A stretch of DNA of 64,000 nt, taken from positions 4,191 through 68,190 of the forward strand of contig JYOD01000057.1 of the NCBI GenBank assembly GCA_000955785.1, written 5' to 3'. Below the pieces are notes generated by a model. It did no database searches and was not told the origin of the DNA. It saw nothing but the letters and a program-made list of their open reading frames with translations. The first letter of the stretch is position 1. Every line of letters starts with the position of its first letter. Positions 47,575 through 55,521 of this stretch are shown in pieces. The stretch is from Burkholderiaceae bacterium 16 (GTDB lineage Bacteria > Pseudomonadota > Gammaproteobacteria > Burkholderiales > Burkholderiaceae). Both the position numbers and the translations under genes were made by a program.

Positions 47575-47862
47575 TCACAATGCAACCGGCTTCAACTCGC
47601 CGCCGGAAATCTTCACGCACGTGCCAGCCGGCAACATGAGCCATTCGGCGCCCGCCGCATCCCGGCGCGCCTGGCCGGCGCAGGCATGCGTCGCGGTGCC
47701 GCAATCGTTCTTTCCGGCACGCACCACGCCGAAGCAGCGCTCCCTGTCGAGGGCAAAAGCCCCCCTCGAACCCGGCAGCAGGTGCGTGTTCTGCTGGATC
47801 GCAATCAGCACCGCACCGATCACGGTGCAGACGACCGTTGCGTTTCCCGCCTTGTGGCCCAT
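47575..47862 (-). CDS. second DUF2282 bufferin-type precursor peptide
   Basis: This 95-residue protein has the four-cysteine DUF2282 (BufA1) core: Cys43, Cys54, Cys61 and Cys82. The spacing (11, 7 and 21 residues) is identical to that in the bufA1 product at 53132-53458, and the core segments RAGKNDCGT and LPAGTCVKISGG are conserved. The N-terminus is hydrophobic (about 8-23) but lacks a clear AxA cleavage site and has an extra Cys12, so it may be membrane-held rather than secreted. AAAGGAGG precedes the ATG perfectly. It lies 49 bases after the YeeE gene. In the known family, core cysteines are changed by BufB into thiooxazoles and the product binds copper. That function is inferred here. 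Confidence 0.8.
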   Translation of the reverse strand: MGHKAGNATVVCTVIGAVLIAIQQNTHLLPGSRGAFALDRERCFGVVRAGKNDCGTATHACAGQARRDAAGAEWLMLPAGTCVKISGGELKPVAL

Positions 47863-47911
47863 ACGGCCTCCTTTAGCTGTGTTGCACATACGGCTGCCGG
47901 CTGGATTGGCG

Positions 47912-48898
47912 TCACCCGCCATCGCCTCGGGTAGCCGGTTCGCCCAGCAGGCGCCGGATTAGCAGGCCGCTGCCAATGGCAAGGCACATTGCCGCGAACG
48001 CCAGCCACGCATAAGGCCACAGCAGCGGCATCCCCACCAGCAGGAGACCGTCATTACCGCCGGGAATCAGCAGGCTGCCCCACCCCATCATGGCACCGCC
48101 CAGAAAGCACCGGGCCATCTGCCCGAGCGACACCGAGGTAGCGCGGAGGCCGCCCGACGTCATGCCGCCCAACATAGCCCCACCGAGCAATGCCAGCCCC
48201 AACACGCCGCGCGGGATGATGCCACTGGCCATCCCCCGGGCCAACTCGGCAAGCACGTCCGTGTATGACCACGCACCTGCCAGCAACATCATGAGCAGGA
48301 AAGTGATGCCGATCACCGTGGTCGCGGTATGCGGTTGCCAGATGCGGGTGGCCAGCCCCGCCACAGCCCCGGCCGAGCGCCCAGGCAGGAACGGGCGAAT
48401 CACCCGCCAGGCAACAAACAGTACGAATAGCGCAGCAACCCCCGAAGACGCACGCAATACCGGTGAGCCAGTCTCCAGCGCCCGGTACGCGGGTGATGGC
48501 CACCATGCGGCGAAGCCGAGGCAGCCTGCATAGAAGCCGAGCGGCGTCGCAAGATAGGCCCATTGCCCCGAGCCCAGGCGCGCGATCGCACCGAAAACGC
48601 AGGCGCCGTTGATCAGCGCGCCCAACCCCAGCAAGGCACCTCCGGCCACTGTCAGGCTATCGGCACGGTACCCGCCCGGCATGATGGGCAGCAGATCGAG
48701 CACTTGCGCGACCAGCAGTCCGCCACAGACCCAGACCGATGCCTCGATCATGGCGAGCAGCCGGCTGAAACCGCGCGTATCGATGATTTCGTTCATCGCC
48801 GCCACAGTGCAGGTGCCCCCGCGCTGGATGGCGAATCCCATCACGCCGGCACAGAGGAAGGCAATGCCATAAGCAAGGCTGAGCAGCATGGCGTTCAT
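47912..48898 (-). CDS. YeeE/YedE family inner-membrane protein
   Basis: This 328-residue protein has about nine hydrophobic helices and two YeeE/YedE (sulfur transport) repeats. Each has a GxCxxG-like element: RGGTCTVAAM near the N-terminus and LINGACVFGAIARLGSG. Members such as TsuA import thiosulfate, and related ones move sulfur. GGAGTGATC precedes the ATG. Its neighbour is the four-cysteine peptide at 47575, so sulfur supply or metal/sulfur stress is a plausible link, but only by position. Confidence 0.82.
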   Translation of the reverse strand: MNAMLLSLAYGIAFLCAGVMGFAIQRGGTCTVAAMNEIIDTRGFSRLLAMIEASVWVCGGLLVAQVLDLLPIMPGGYRADSLTVAGGALLGLGALINGACVFGAIARLGSGQWAYLATPLGFYAGCLGFAAWWPSPAYRALETGSPVLRASSGVAALFVLFVAWRVIRPFLPGRSAGAVAGLATRIWQPHTATTVIGITFLLMMLLAGAWSYTDVLAELARGMASGIIPRGVLGLALLGGAMLGGMTSGGLRATSVSLGQMARCFLGGAMMGWGSLLIPGGNDGLLLVGMPLLWPYAWLAFAAMCLAIGSGLLIRRLLGEPATRGDGG

Positions 48899-48956
48899 GA
48901 TCGGATCACTCCAGCGCACCAGGGCAGGTGAATGTCGGAGGGCATCAGTACACTAA

Positions 48957-49466
48957 CTACATCATGTGCGCATCCGACTTGGTTTCTACCGGAAACAGGT
49001 CCGAAGACAGCAGCACGACCGGCGCACTGCTTTCGTTCTTCCACCAATGCGACGTGCCGTTCCTCTCGGTGGTTGCTTCGCCCGCCTTGTGAACGATCGG
49101 TACCGCGCAGTTGCTGGCGTACTCGACAATATCCCCGGAGACGATGTAGATGATCGCAGGCCGGTTGTTATGGCTATGCCATGGCACGATCCCGCCCGGC
49201 TTGACGTCCAACTGGCGCAGGCGAAGCAGCCGCCCCGGCAAGGCCACCGGCTCCTTCGACAGGTCGGTCGAAGCGCGGACGGTATCGCTTACGTCCTTGG
49301 GAGCCATGGGGCCGGGCTTTTGGCCCTGGCCGTCGGCGACTCTCTGGCCACCGGGGCACTCGCCCGCCTGCACGGCAAATGCCGTGAGCGACAGTGCGAC
49401 AACGAACATGCCCCCGGCGGCGGCACGCTGCCACGCGGCGCGTTGATACTGGTGCTGGATCTTCAT
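48957..49466 (-). CDS. periplasmic cupin-domain protein
   Basis: This 169-residue protein has a signal peptide (cleavage near AVQAGE) and a cupin domain (about 75-160) with the metal-binding pattern VPWHSHNNRPAIIYIVSG. It has the two His of motif 1, while motif 2 (KNESSAPVVLLSSDL) lacks the usual His. Four cysteines or fewer are present. AAGGAG precedes the ATG. Function unknown. It lies 61 bases after the patatin gene and 58 before YeeE. Confidence 0.85.
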   Translation of the reverse strand: MKIQHQYQRAAWQRAAAGGMFVVALSLTAFAVQAGECPGGQRVADGQGQKPGPMAPKDVSDTVRASTDLSKEPVALPGRLLRLRQLDVKPGGIVPWHSHNNRPAIIYIVSGDIVEYASNCAVPIVHKAGEATTERNGTSHWWKNESSAPVVLLSSDLFPVETKSDAHMM

Positions 49467-49527
49467 GATGATCTCCTTGGGTTCAGAATGGCCAGGCGGG
49501 GCCGTCATGCGTGCATGGCGCTCCTGC

Positions 49528-50577
49528 CTAGAGAAACTCCTTGTGAATATCCATGCTTGAACGCTGGCCGATCGATTCGTAGTGCCTGCCGAGCCAGGCG
49601 TCCGCCTCTGCCCGGCCCTTGTCGCGCAGGAAGCAAAGGAAGCCCCAGTCCGCATTCAGCTTGCTGGACACACCGAGCTCTCCCATCGTCTTGTCGGAGC
49701 AGATGGAGTGAATCAGCATCTCCTTCATATCGGCACGGTCGATCTTGCCGTCCTGGATCAGCGTGGTGACAAAGGCGATGGCGCGAAGCTCGCGGATCAG
49801 CGATGAGTTGAAGCTCACCTCGTTGATGCGGTTCAAGATCTCGGCCGCCGTAGTCGGTACGCCCTTGCGCTCGATCGGGTTGATATGCACGATCACCACG
49901 TCCCGCGTGCCGCAGTTGTAGATCAGCGGGAAAATGGCCGGGTTGCCGACATACCCGCCGTCCCAGAAATGCTCCCCGTCGATCTCGACCGCCTGGAACA
50001 GGAATGGCAGGCAGGCCGAGGCCAGTACCGCCTTGATGCATATGTCCTCCCGGGAGAAGACTCGGACCTTGCCAGTCTCGACGTTGGTAGCGCAAAGGTA
50101 GAGTTGGATCGGGCAGTGCTTGTTCAATGCCCCGAAGTCGACATGTCTGTCGAGCACGTCGCGCAGCGGGTTGAGATTCAACGGATTGAACTGGTATGGG
50201 GACAGGACGCGCAACATCATGTCCGTCATCAGGTACATGGGCGAATGATCGAGCCCGAACCCTTTATGCATCAGCTTCTCCCACGGCAGCAGGCGAAATG
50301 GGCTGCTCATTTCAGCCACGCTGGCGATATCGCGCCAGAAGTCGTGCAGCGCCAGCCGCGCGCGCTCCGGCCCTCCTTCCAGCAGGCCATAGGCAAGTAC
50401 CGCCGCATTCATCGCGCCCGCGCTGGTGGCGCTGACACCTTCCACCGCCAGGCGGCCGTCCTCCAGCAGGCGATCGAGCACGCCCCACGCAAAGGCGCCG
50501 TGGGCGCCTCCGCCCTGCAAGGCCAGCGCAACGGATTTTTGCGCCCCGCTCGGCGATCTCTTTGGTTTCGCAGACAT
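49528..50577 (-). CDS. patatin-like phospholipase
   Basis: This 349-residue acyl hydrolase has the oxyanion loop GGGAHGAF, the nucleophile elbow SATSAGAMN (serine in ATSAG, so the first Gly of GxSxG is Ala) and the aspartate of the Ser-Asp dyad in DGGYVGN. It has no signal peptide. Patatins of this type (RssA-like) occur in Burkholderiales next to 3-hydroxybutyrate dehydrogenase genes, as here, where the SDR is broken. Substrate, phospholipid or other ester, unknown. Confidence 0.9.
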   Translation of the reverse strand: MSAKPKRSPSGAQKSVALALQGGGAHGAFAWGVLDRLLEDGRLAVEGVSATSAGAMNAAVLAYGLLEGGPERARLALHDFWRDIASVAEMSSPFRLLPWEKLMHKGFGLDHSPMYLMTDMMLRVLSPYQFNPLNLNPLRDVLDRHVDFGALNKHCPIQLYLCATNVETGKVRVFSREDICIKAVLASACLPFLFQAVEIDGEHFWDGGYVGNPAIFPLIYNCGTRDVVIVHINPIERKGVPTTAAEILNRINEVSFNSSLIRELRAIAFVTTLIQDGKIDRADMKEMLIHSICSDKTMGELGVSSKLNADWGFLCFLRDKGRAEADAWLGRHYESIGQRSSMDIHKEFL

Positions 50578-50587
50578 GTCCCGCCCC

Positions 50588-51031
50588 TTAGTGTTGCGTC
50601 CAGCCACCGTCCATCGCGAGCGCGGCGGCCGTCATCGATGCCGCGTTGTCCGAGGCAAGAAAGACCGCGAGCGCGGCGAGCTCTTCGATGCAGACAAAGG
50701 CCTTGCGCGCCTGGTGCACCAGCATGACGTCACGCACCACGTCCGCCGGGGTAATCTTGCGCGCCCGAGCCTGGTCGGTTATCTGCTGTTCGACCAGTGG
50801 CGTCTTGACATAGCCCGGGCAGATCGTGTTGCTGGTGATACCGTGCTCCGCAACCTCTAGCGCGACCGTTTTCGATAGGCCGATCAGCCCATGCCTGGCG
50901 GCACCATATCGCGTCTTGAACGGCGAGGCGGCCAGGCCGTGAGCGGCGCCCTGGGCGGCAAACGCCCGGGCAATACCCAGCCCGATGCCGCTGCTTGAAC
51001 CGGTGACGATGGTTGATTTTCCTTTCTGCAT
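50588..51031 (-). pseudogene. internally deleted SDR (3-hydroxybutyrate dehydrogenase-like)
   Basis: This 147-residue reading frame keeps the N-terminal NAD site TGSSSGIGLGIARAF (about residues 10-24) but jumps straight to the catalytic-Tyr region. That region reads RYGAARHG, with Arg where the catalytic Lys of YxxxK should be. The C-terminal part (ITSNTICPGYVKTPLVEQQI, DGGWTQH) is that of a 3-hydroxybutyrate dehydrogenase, normally about 260 residues. Roughly 110 residues, including the catalytic-Ser strand, are missing in frame. It is unlikely to be an active dehydrogenase. The ribosome site and frame are intact, so a shortened protein may be made. It lies 32 bases after the NDH-2 gene and ten before the patatin gene. 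Confidence 0.8.
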
Positions 51032-51063
51032 GGTTTTCTCCTGTCAGCGTTCGTCGGCGTTCG

Positions 51064-52479
51064 TCAAAGCTCGATAGCAGCGTTCCGCACGCCGGTGTCA
51101 AGCGTGGGGCGGTGCTGGGACGTGGCGGCGGCAGCGTGGCGCGGGCCGGAATCAGCTTGCGGGGCTTCCCGTGCGACGCTGGCCGGACCCGTTGGCGCTT
51201 CGTCCGCGTCACCGGTACGGGTAAAGCGCAGGTGCGTGATGTCGGTGTGGAAAAACATCGCCCACGTCCACTCGACCAGGATCCGCACCTTGCGGCCAAA
51301 CGTAGGCATCCGCATCAGATACAGCGCGCGCCACATGAGCCAGGCAGGCAAGCCGGTCAGATTGACGCCATAGACGCAGGCGACCCCTTTCATGTGCCCG
51401 ATGGTCGCCATCGACCCCTTGCTCTGGTATGAGAACGGTTCACTGCCCCGCTGCCCGATCTGTCCGGCCACGTTGGCAGCCAGCTGGCGCGCTTGCGCGA
51501 CGGCAAACTGGGCAGTCGGTGGCGAATACTGTCCGGTCGCGGCATTTCGTACCAGCGCGCAATCGCCGATGGCCCACAGTCCCGGCATGCCGCACACCGA
51601 CATATCGGCGTTGGTCTCGATGCGGCCGCGCTGGGTTGCAACCCCGAGATGGCGAGCCAGCGTCTCGGAAAGCGGATTCGCTTTGGTACCAATGGTGCAG
51701 ACTACCGTCGCCCCATCGATCCTTTCGCCGGAACCCAGGGTGACCCCGTCCGCATCCACTCCCGCCGCGCGCGTTGCCAGCCTGACCTTGATGCCGCGCC
51801 TGGACATCAGCCGCGCCGCGGCCACACCGAGCGATTCGGGTAGTTCCGGCAGGAGCCGGCCGGTATCGTGGAGGATGCTGACCTCCACTTCGTCATCCCT
51901 GACCCGCTTGTAGAAGCGCCGCACGCTGCGGATGTAATCGGCAAGTTCGCCCGCCACCTCAACGCCGGAGAAGCCGCCGCCGATCACGATGAAGTGGCCG
52001 AGCCGCCGGCGCAGGACAGGATCCGATTCCAGCTCGATCCTGGCCAGCTGGCGCAGTACACGATTGCGGATAAACAGCGCGTCGCCGACCAGCTTCAGGG
52101 GCAGCGCGTGTTCGGCCATGCCCGGCACAAGCGCGAGACTCGCGCGGGTGCCGAAGGCAAATACCAGATGGTCGAACGGTATCTCGCGCGGTCCCGCAAG
52201 CGTCGTGCAGGAGACCTTTCCCTGGGCGTAGTTGACGTCCTGGACGCTGCCCATGATGAACCTCACGCGCTTGACCATCTGGCGGATCGGGACGATCACC
52301 TGTTCGGGGAACACCGATGCCCCTACCACCTCGGCCAGCATCGGATTGAACGTGGTGTAGCTCTCCTCGCTCAGCAGTGTTATGCAGGTGGAGGGCTCCA
52401 CGAACTTCTCGAGCGACCGGGCCAGGGTGGTACCCGCGAATCCACCCCCGATGATCACAATATTCTGTTCGGCGCGCAT
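51064..52479 (-). CDS. ndh: type II NADH dehydrogenase (NDH-2-like FAD oxidoreductase)
   Basis: This 471-residue flavoprotein has the FAD-binding motif IIGGGFAGTTLARSL at the N-terminus and the NADH-binding motif VIGGGFSGVEVAGEL (about residues 165-179). A C-terminal GLWAIGDCAL segment closes the FAD site, and an amphipathic/hydrophobic tail follows (about 370-415). It should pass electrons from NADH to quinone without pumping protons. AAGGAG precedes the ATG. Neighbours: DoxX 59 bases upstream and the broken SDR 32 bases downstream. The final 45 residues are low-complexity. Confidence 0.88.
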   Translation of the reverse strand: MRAEQNIVIIGGGFAGTTLARSLEKFVEPSTCITLLSEESYTTFNPMLAEVVGASVFPEQVIVPIRQMVKRVRFIMGSVQDVNYAQGKVSCTTLAGPREIPFDHLVFAFGTRASLALVPGMAEHALPLKLVGDALFIRNRVLRQLARIELESDPVLRRRLGHFIVIGGGFSGVEVAGELADYIRSVRRFYKRVRDDEVEVSILHDTGRLLPELPESLGVAAARLMSRRGIKVRLATRAAGVDADGVTLGSGERIDGATVVCTIGTKANPLSETLARHLGVATQRGRIETNADMSVCGMPGLWAIGDCALVRNAATGQYSPPTAQFAVAQARQLAANVAGQIGQRGSEPFSYQSKGSMATIGHMKGVACVYGVNLTGLPAWLMWRALYLMRMPTFGRKVRILVEWTWAMFFHTDITHLRFTRTGDADEAPTGPASVAREAPQADSGPRHAAAATSQHRPTLDTGVRNAAIEL

Positions 52480-52538
52480 GGCGGCTCCTTGCTATGGAAT
52501 AGGGTCAGTGGCGCTCAGTGACGGTCAGTGACGCCACG

Positions 52539-53048
52539 CTAGCTCCGGGGCATCGAGCGGAACACATAGCGCCCGATGAGGTAGTCCAACGAGAGCCGGC
52601 CGGGTCCATGGAAGAGCGTCACCAGCAATAGCAGGCCCCAGTACTGGTGATCCTTCAAGCCAACCTCGCCGAGGCCCGGATAGGAAATCACCGCGATTGC
52701 GTTGAAGACGAACAGCGCCAGCGCGGATGCCCGCGTGCCAAGACCCAGCACCAGCAGCACGGGCAGGCAGAGTTCCGCCGCGGTACCGAGGTACGCCGCC
52801 AGTTCCGGTGGCAGCAGTGGCACGGCATACTCGCTCTCGAACAGCGCCAGCGTGGTGGACCAACTGGCGATCTTGGTCAGGCCCGACTGGAAGAACACCA
52901 GGCCCACGAAAATGCGGATGCCCAGATCAAGCACGGGGCTCACGAATTCCAGCGCGTGAATGGCCGTAGTGCCGGCGGCAATCGCCCTGCCCTGCAAGCC
53001 GCTGCCGGCGCCCCATGGCTTCGAGCACGGGTTGGATGACGTTTTCAT
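52539..53048 (-). CDS. DoxX family membrane protein of the bufferin locus
   Basis: This 169-residue protein has four hydrophobic helices (about 40-60, 85-105, 108-128, 135-155) and the DoxX pattern GIRIFVGLVFFQSGLTKIASW. GAGGTAG precedes the ATG at 53048. A longer open frame running upstream is only an alternative reading of bufA1. DoxX proteins are regular members of bufferin (bufABCD) loci, where the gene is called bufD. It follows bufA1 by 83 bases. Its function in the system is not settled. Confidence 0.88.
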   Translation of the reverse strand: MKTSSNPCSKPWGAGSGLQGRAIAAGTTAIHALEFVSPVLDLGIRIFVGLVFFQSGLTKIASWSTTLALFESEYAVPLLPPELAAYLGTAAELCLPVLLVLGLGTRASALALFVFNAIAVISYPGLGEVGLKDHQYWGLLLLVTLFHGPGRLSLDYLIGRYVFRSMPRS

Positions 53049-53131
53049 TTGAGCTACCTCGACTGGTTGCATGCCATGCAGGCTGGATCCAGCGCCGCCG
53101 CGCTCATGGTCACGGCGGCTCCGGCCTTGGA

Positions 53132-53458
53132 TCAGGCGGCGCCCGCTGCCTTGGCGGCCGGGCTGAGCACGCCGCTCTTGCCGCCGGGCTTGGCAAACTC
53201 GGACATCTGCAAGTGACCGCCGGCGATCTTCTCGCAGGTCCCCTTGGGCACCAGGACCCACGCCTCGGCGTCGCGGTCGGTCTTCACCGTAGCGGCGCAA
53301 GAGCTCTTGCTGGTTCCGCAGTCGTTCTTGCCGGCCTTGGCAATGCCCGCGCATTTTTCGTTGTCGCCGGCGGCGGCCATGGCGTGGGTGCTGGTTCCGA
53401 CCACACCCAGTGCCAGCAGGCTGGCGATCGCGCCGCGGATGATCCGTTCGTTTTTCAT
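53132..53458 (-). CDS. bufA1: BufA1, DUF2282 bufferin precursor (RiPP metallophore)
   Basis: This 108-residue precursor has a Sec signal peptide (MKNERIIRGAIASLLALG, cleavage near AMA/AAG, about residue 28) and a mature part with four conserved cysteines at 36, 47, 54 and 75. The family segment KAGKNDCGTSKSSC and PKGTCEKIAGG identify DUF2282. In studied bufferins the BufB/BufC enzymes turn core cysteines into thiooxazoles and the exported product binds copper. CGGAG lies ten bases before the ATG. It is divergent from the two-component regulator gene with 252 bases between them, and it heads the DoxX-NDH-2 gene run. Its modification genes bufB/bufC lie 3-4 kb away in a separate unit. Confidence 0.9.
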   Translation of the reverse strand: MKNERIIRGAIASLLALGVVGTSTHAMAAAGDNEKCAGIAKAGKNDCGTSKSSCAATVKTDRDAEAWVLVPKGTCEKIAGGHLQMSEFAKPGGKSGVLSPAAKAAGAA

Positions 53459-53572
53459 GATGCACACTCCGTATTCAGGTTGGGAATCGGACAGGAGTCA
53501 TGCCTGTCTCTGAGCTGCAGTATGCAAAGCGGACCTCACGCAGCTCTCGCCAAATTCTCAAATTTTCTTCAC
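53459..53572 (-). promoter_or_regulatory. bufA1 promoter/leader, duplicated in front of the LRAT gene
   Basis: These 114 bases directly upstream of bufA1 align without gaps to the 114 bases upstream of the LRAT-domain gene (59855-59968), by my count 82 identical positions (about 72 %). The far end carries ATTTGAG (minus strand, 53557-53563) followed by a degenerate second copy. This block is the best candidate for an operator or for promoter elements of an alternative sigma factor. It lies between bufA1 and the divergent OmpR-type regulator gene. Confidence 0.75.
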
Positions 53573-53710
53573 GACGAAGATGGGCACGCATGGGTTCGCG
53601 ATGCACCGCTGGCATGGTTGGATAGCCGGGCGCGGCGCACTAGAATGATTGAGTCCAACGGGAGTGGCTGACACTGCATCCAGGTGCTTCCCGCACGATG
53701 AGGAGAAACC

Positions 53711-54424
53711 ATGTCGCGCCATGTGCTGGTGATCGAGGATGACGCCGATATCGCCCAGCTGGTCAAGCTGCAACTGGCCGGGTTGTCATGCGAGGTGAAG
53801 GTTGCCAGCCAAGGCCGGACCGGCCTGGAAGAGGCGCTTCGCCAACCTTACGACCTCGTTATCCTGGACCTGATGCTGCCGGGCATGGATGGGCTGGAGA
53901 TATGCCGCCGCCTGCGCAGCGAGCAGCGCTATACGCCGATCCTGATGCTCACCGCGCGCTCCACTGAGCTGGACCGGGTGCTCGGGCTGGAGATGGGTGC
54001 GGACGATTACCTGACCAAGCCCTTCAGCGTGCTGGAACTGGTCGCGCGGGTGAAGGCCATCTTCCGCCTGGTCGAAACGCTGGTAAACCCGGCGGTGGAT
54101 GGCCAGACCATGATCGAGGCAATGGATTTACGCATCGACATTGAAAAGCGCGAAGTGGCTGTACGCGGACAGCCCATCACGCTGACTGCGAAGGAATTCC
54201 AACTGCTGCTGCATTTCGCGCAGAACCCGGGACGCGTCTTCAGCCGCAGCCAGTTGCTCGACCAGGTCTGGGGCTATACCCATAGCGGCTACGAGCACAC
54301 CGTGAGCTCGCACATCAACCGCCTGCGCGCCAAAATCGAGATCAATCCCAATGAGCCCGAATACATACAGACGGTGTGGGGCGTGGGCTACAAGTTCCGC
54401 AGCGCGTCGAAAGCGCTGCCCTGA
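53711..54424 (+). CDS. OmpR-family response regulator
   Basis: This 237-residue regulator has a receiver domain (acidic pocket EDD at 9-11, phospho-acceptor Asp53 in LVILDLMLPG, Lys in YLTKPF) and a C-terminal winged helix (PITLTAKEFQLLLHF, then TVWGVGYKF). GAGGAG precedes the ATG. It is divergent from bufA1 and precedes the histidine kinase gene by two bases, so the pair is one operon and is a natural candidate for controlling the bufferin genes. Confidence 0.93.
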   Translation: MSRHVLVIEDDADIAQLVKLQLAGLSCEVKVASQGRTGLEEALRQPYDLVILDLMLPGMDGLEICRRLRSEQRYTPILMLTARSTELDRVLGLEMGADDYLTKPFSVLELVARVKAIFRLVETLVNPAVDGQTMIEAMDLRIDIEKREVAVRGQPITLTAKEFQLLLHFAQNPGRVFSRSQLLDQVWGYTHSGYEHTVSSHINRLRAKIEINPNEPEYIQTVWGVGYKFRSASKALP

Positions 54425-54426
54425 CC

Positions 54427-55479
54427 ATGTTCCGCACGCTGTATGGCAAGCTGGCGGCCGTGCTGATGGTGGTGTTCATCACCATCGGCGCGATGATGAT
54501 TCTTGCCTCGCAAAAGATGCTCGAGACGCAACGGCTGCTCGAGCTGGCCACCGACCTGATCATCGGCACCGTCGCGTTCAGCCTGCTGGCCGCATTGATC
54601 GTGTTCCGGCTCCTGACAATCCGCCTGCGCGTTCTGTCCGAGTCCATCGACACCTTTCGCGCGGGAGGCTTCTCGCAACCGGTCCGACTGGTGTCGTCGG
54701 AACAGCCGGTCGATGAAATCGATCGGCTCAGCGCCGCCTTCCAGGAGATGTCGGAGCGCATTGTGACGCTACTGGCACAGCTATCCCAGGTAGACCAGCA
54801 GCGGCGCGAGCTGCTCGCCAATGTGTCCCACGATCTGCGTACGCCGCTCGCCTCGATGCAAGGCTACCTCGAGATGCTGCTGATCCGGTCGGACGAGTTG
54901 TCGGCCGAGGAGAGAGACCGCTACCTACAGGTGGCAGCCAAGCACTGCGAGCGGCTCGGAAAGCTGGTGCAGGACCTGTTCGACCTGAGCAAGCTGGAGG
55001 CGCGCGAAGTCCAGCCGCAGATCGAAACCTTCCCGCTCGCGGAACTGGCCCAGGACGTGGTGCAAAAATTCGCGCTGGCGGCGCAGAAGCGCGAGCTTGC
55101 ACTGATCGCGCGATGCCGGGCGGATTGCCCTCCCGTGAGGGCAGATATCGGCATGATCGAGCGGGTACTGGAGAACCTGATCGAGAATGCCATGCGCTAT
55201 ACCCCGGCAGGGGGTGAGATCAGCGTCGACGTTGCGCCCGTCGGGGAACGCGTGGAACTGAAGGTGCGCGATACCGGCAAAGGGATCGGTGACGACGAGT
55301 TGCACGACATCTTCAATCGCTACTTCCGCGTGGATCGCGGCGAGTTTGGCAACACCGGCAACGCCGGCCTCGGGCTGGCCATCAGCCGCCGCATCGTGGA
55401 GTTGCACGGCGGAGAGATACGCGTCGAGAGCGAGTTGGGGCGCGGCACTACCTTCACTGTGGATCTGGCGCCGGCCTGA
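54427..55479 (+). CDS. sensor histidine kinase with minimal periplasmic region
   Basis: This 350-residue kinase has two membrane helices (about 9-28 and 43-62) separated by only about 15 residues. A HAMP domain follows, then the HisKA dimerisation box with phospho-His near 135 (ANVSHDLRTPLASM) and the ATPase domain with N box (VLENLIENAMRYTP), DTGKGIG and GLGLAISRRIV. The near absence of an external sensor domain suggests it senses within the membrane or through another protein. It starts two bases after the response regulator stop. Confidence 0.93.
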   Translation: MFRTLYGKLAAVLMVVFITIGAMMILASQKMLETQRLLELATDLIIGTVAFSLLAALIVFRLLTIRLRVLSESIDTFRAGGFSQPVRLVSSEQPVDEIDRLSAAFQEMSERIVTLLAQLSQVDQQRRELLANVSHDLRTPLASMQGYLEMLLIRSDELSAEERDRYLQVAAKHCERLGKLVQDLFDLSKLEAREVQPQIETFPLAELAQDVVQKFALAAQKRELALIARCRADCPPVRADIGMIERVLENLIENAMRYTPAGGEISVDVAPVGERVELKVRDTGKGIGDDELHDIFNRYFRVDRGEFGNTGNAGLGLAISRRIVELHGGEIRVESELGRGTTFTVDLAPA

Positions 55480-55521
55480 CTCGCCGCCCCATCGTTCGCA
55501 CCCGGATACCAATACCAGGTC

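Noticed and set aside
52539..53465. A single 308-residue DoxX protein starting inside bufA1
   Set aside because: The first ~130 residues are an out-of-frame reading of bufA1. DoxX has its own ATG and ribosome site at 53048.
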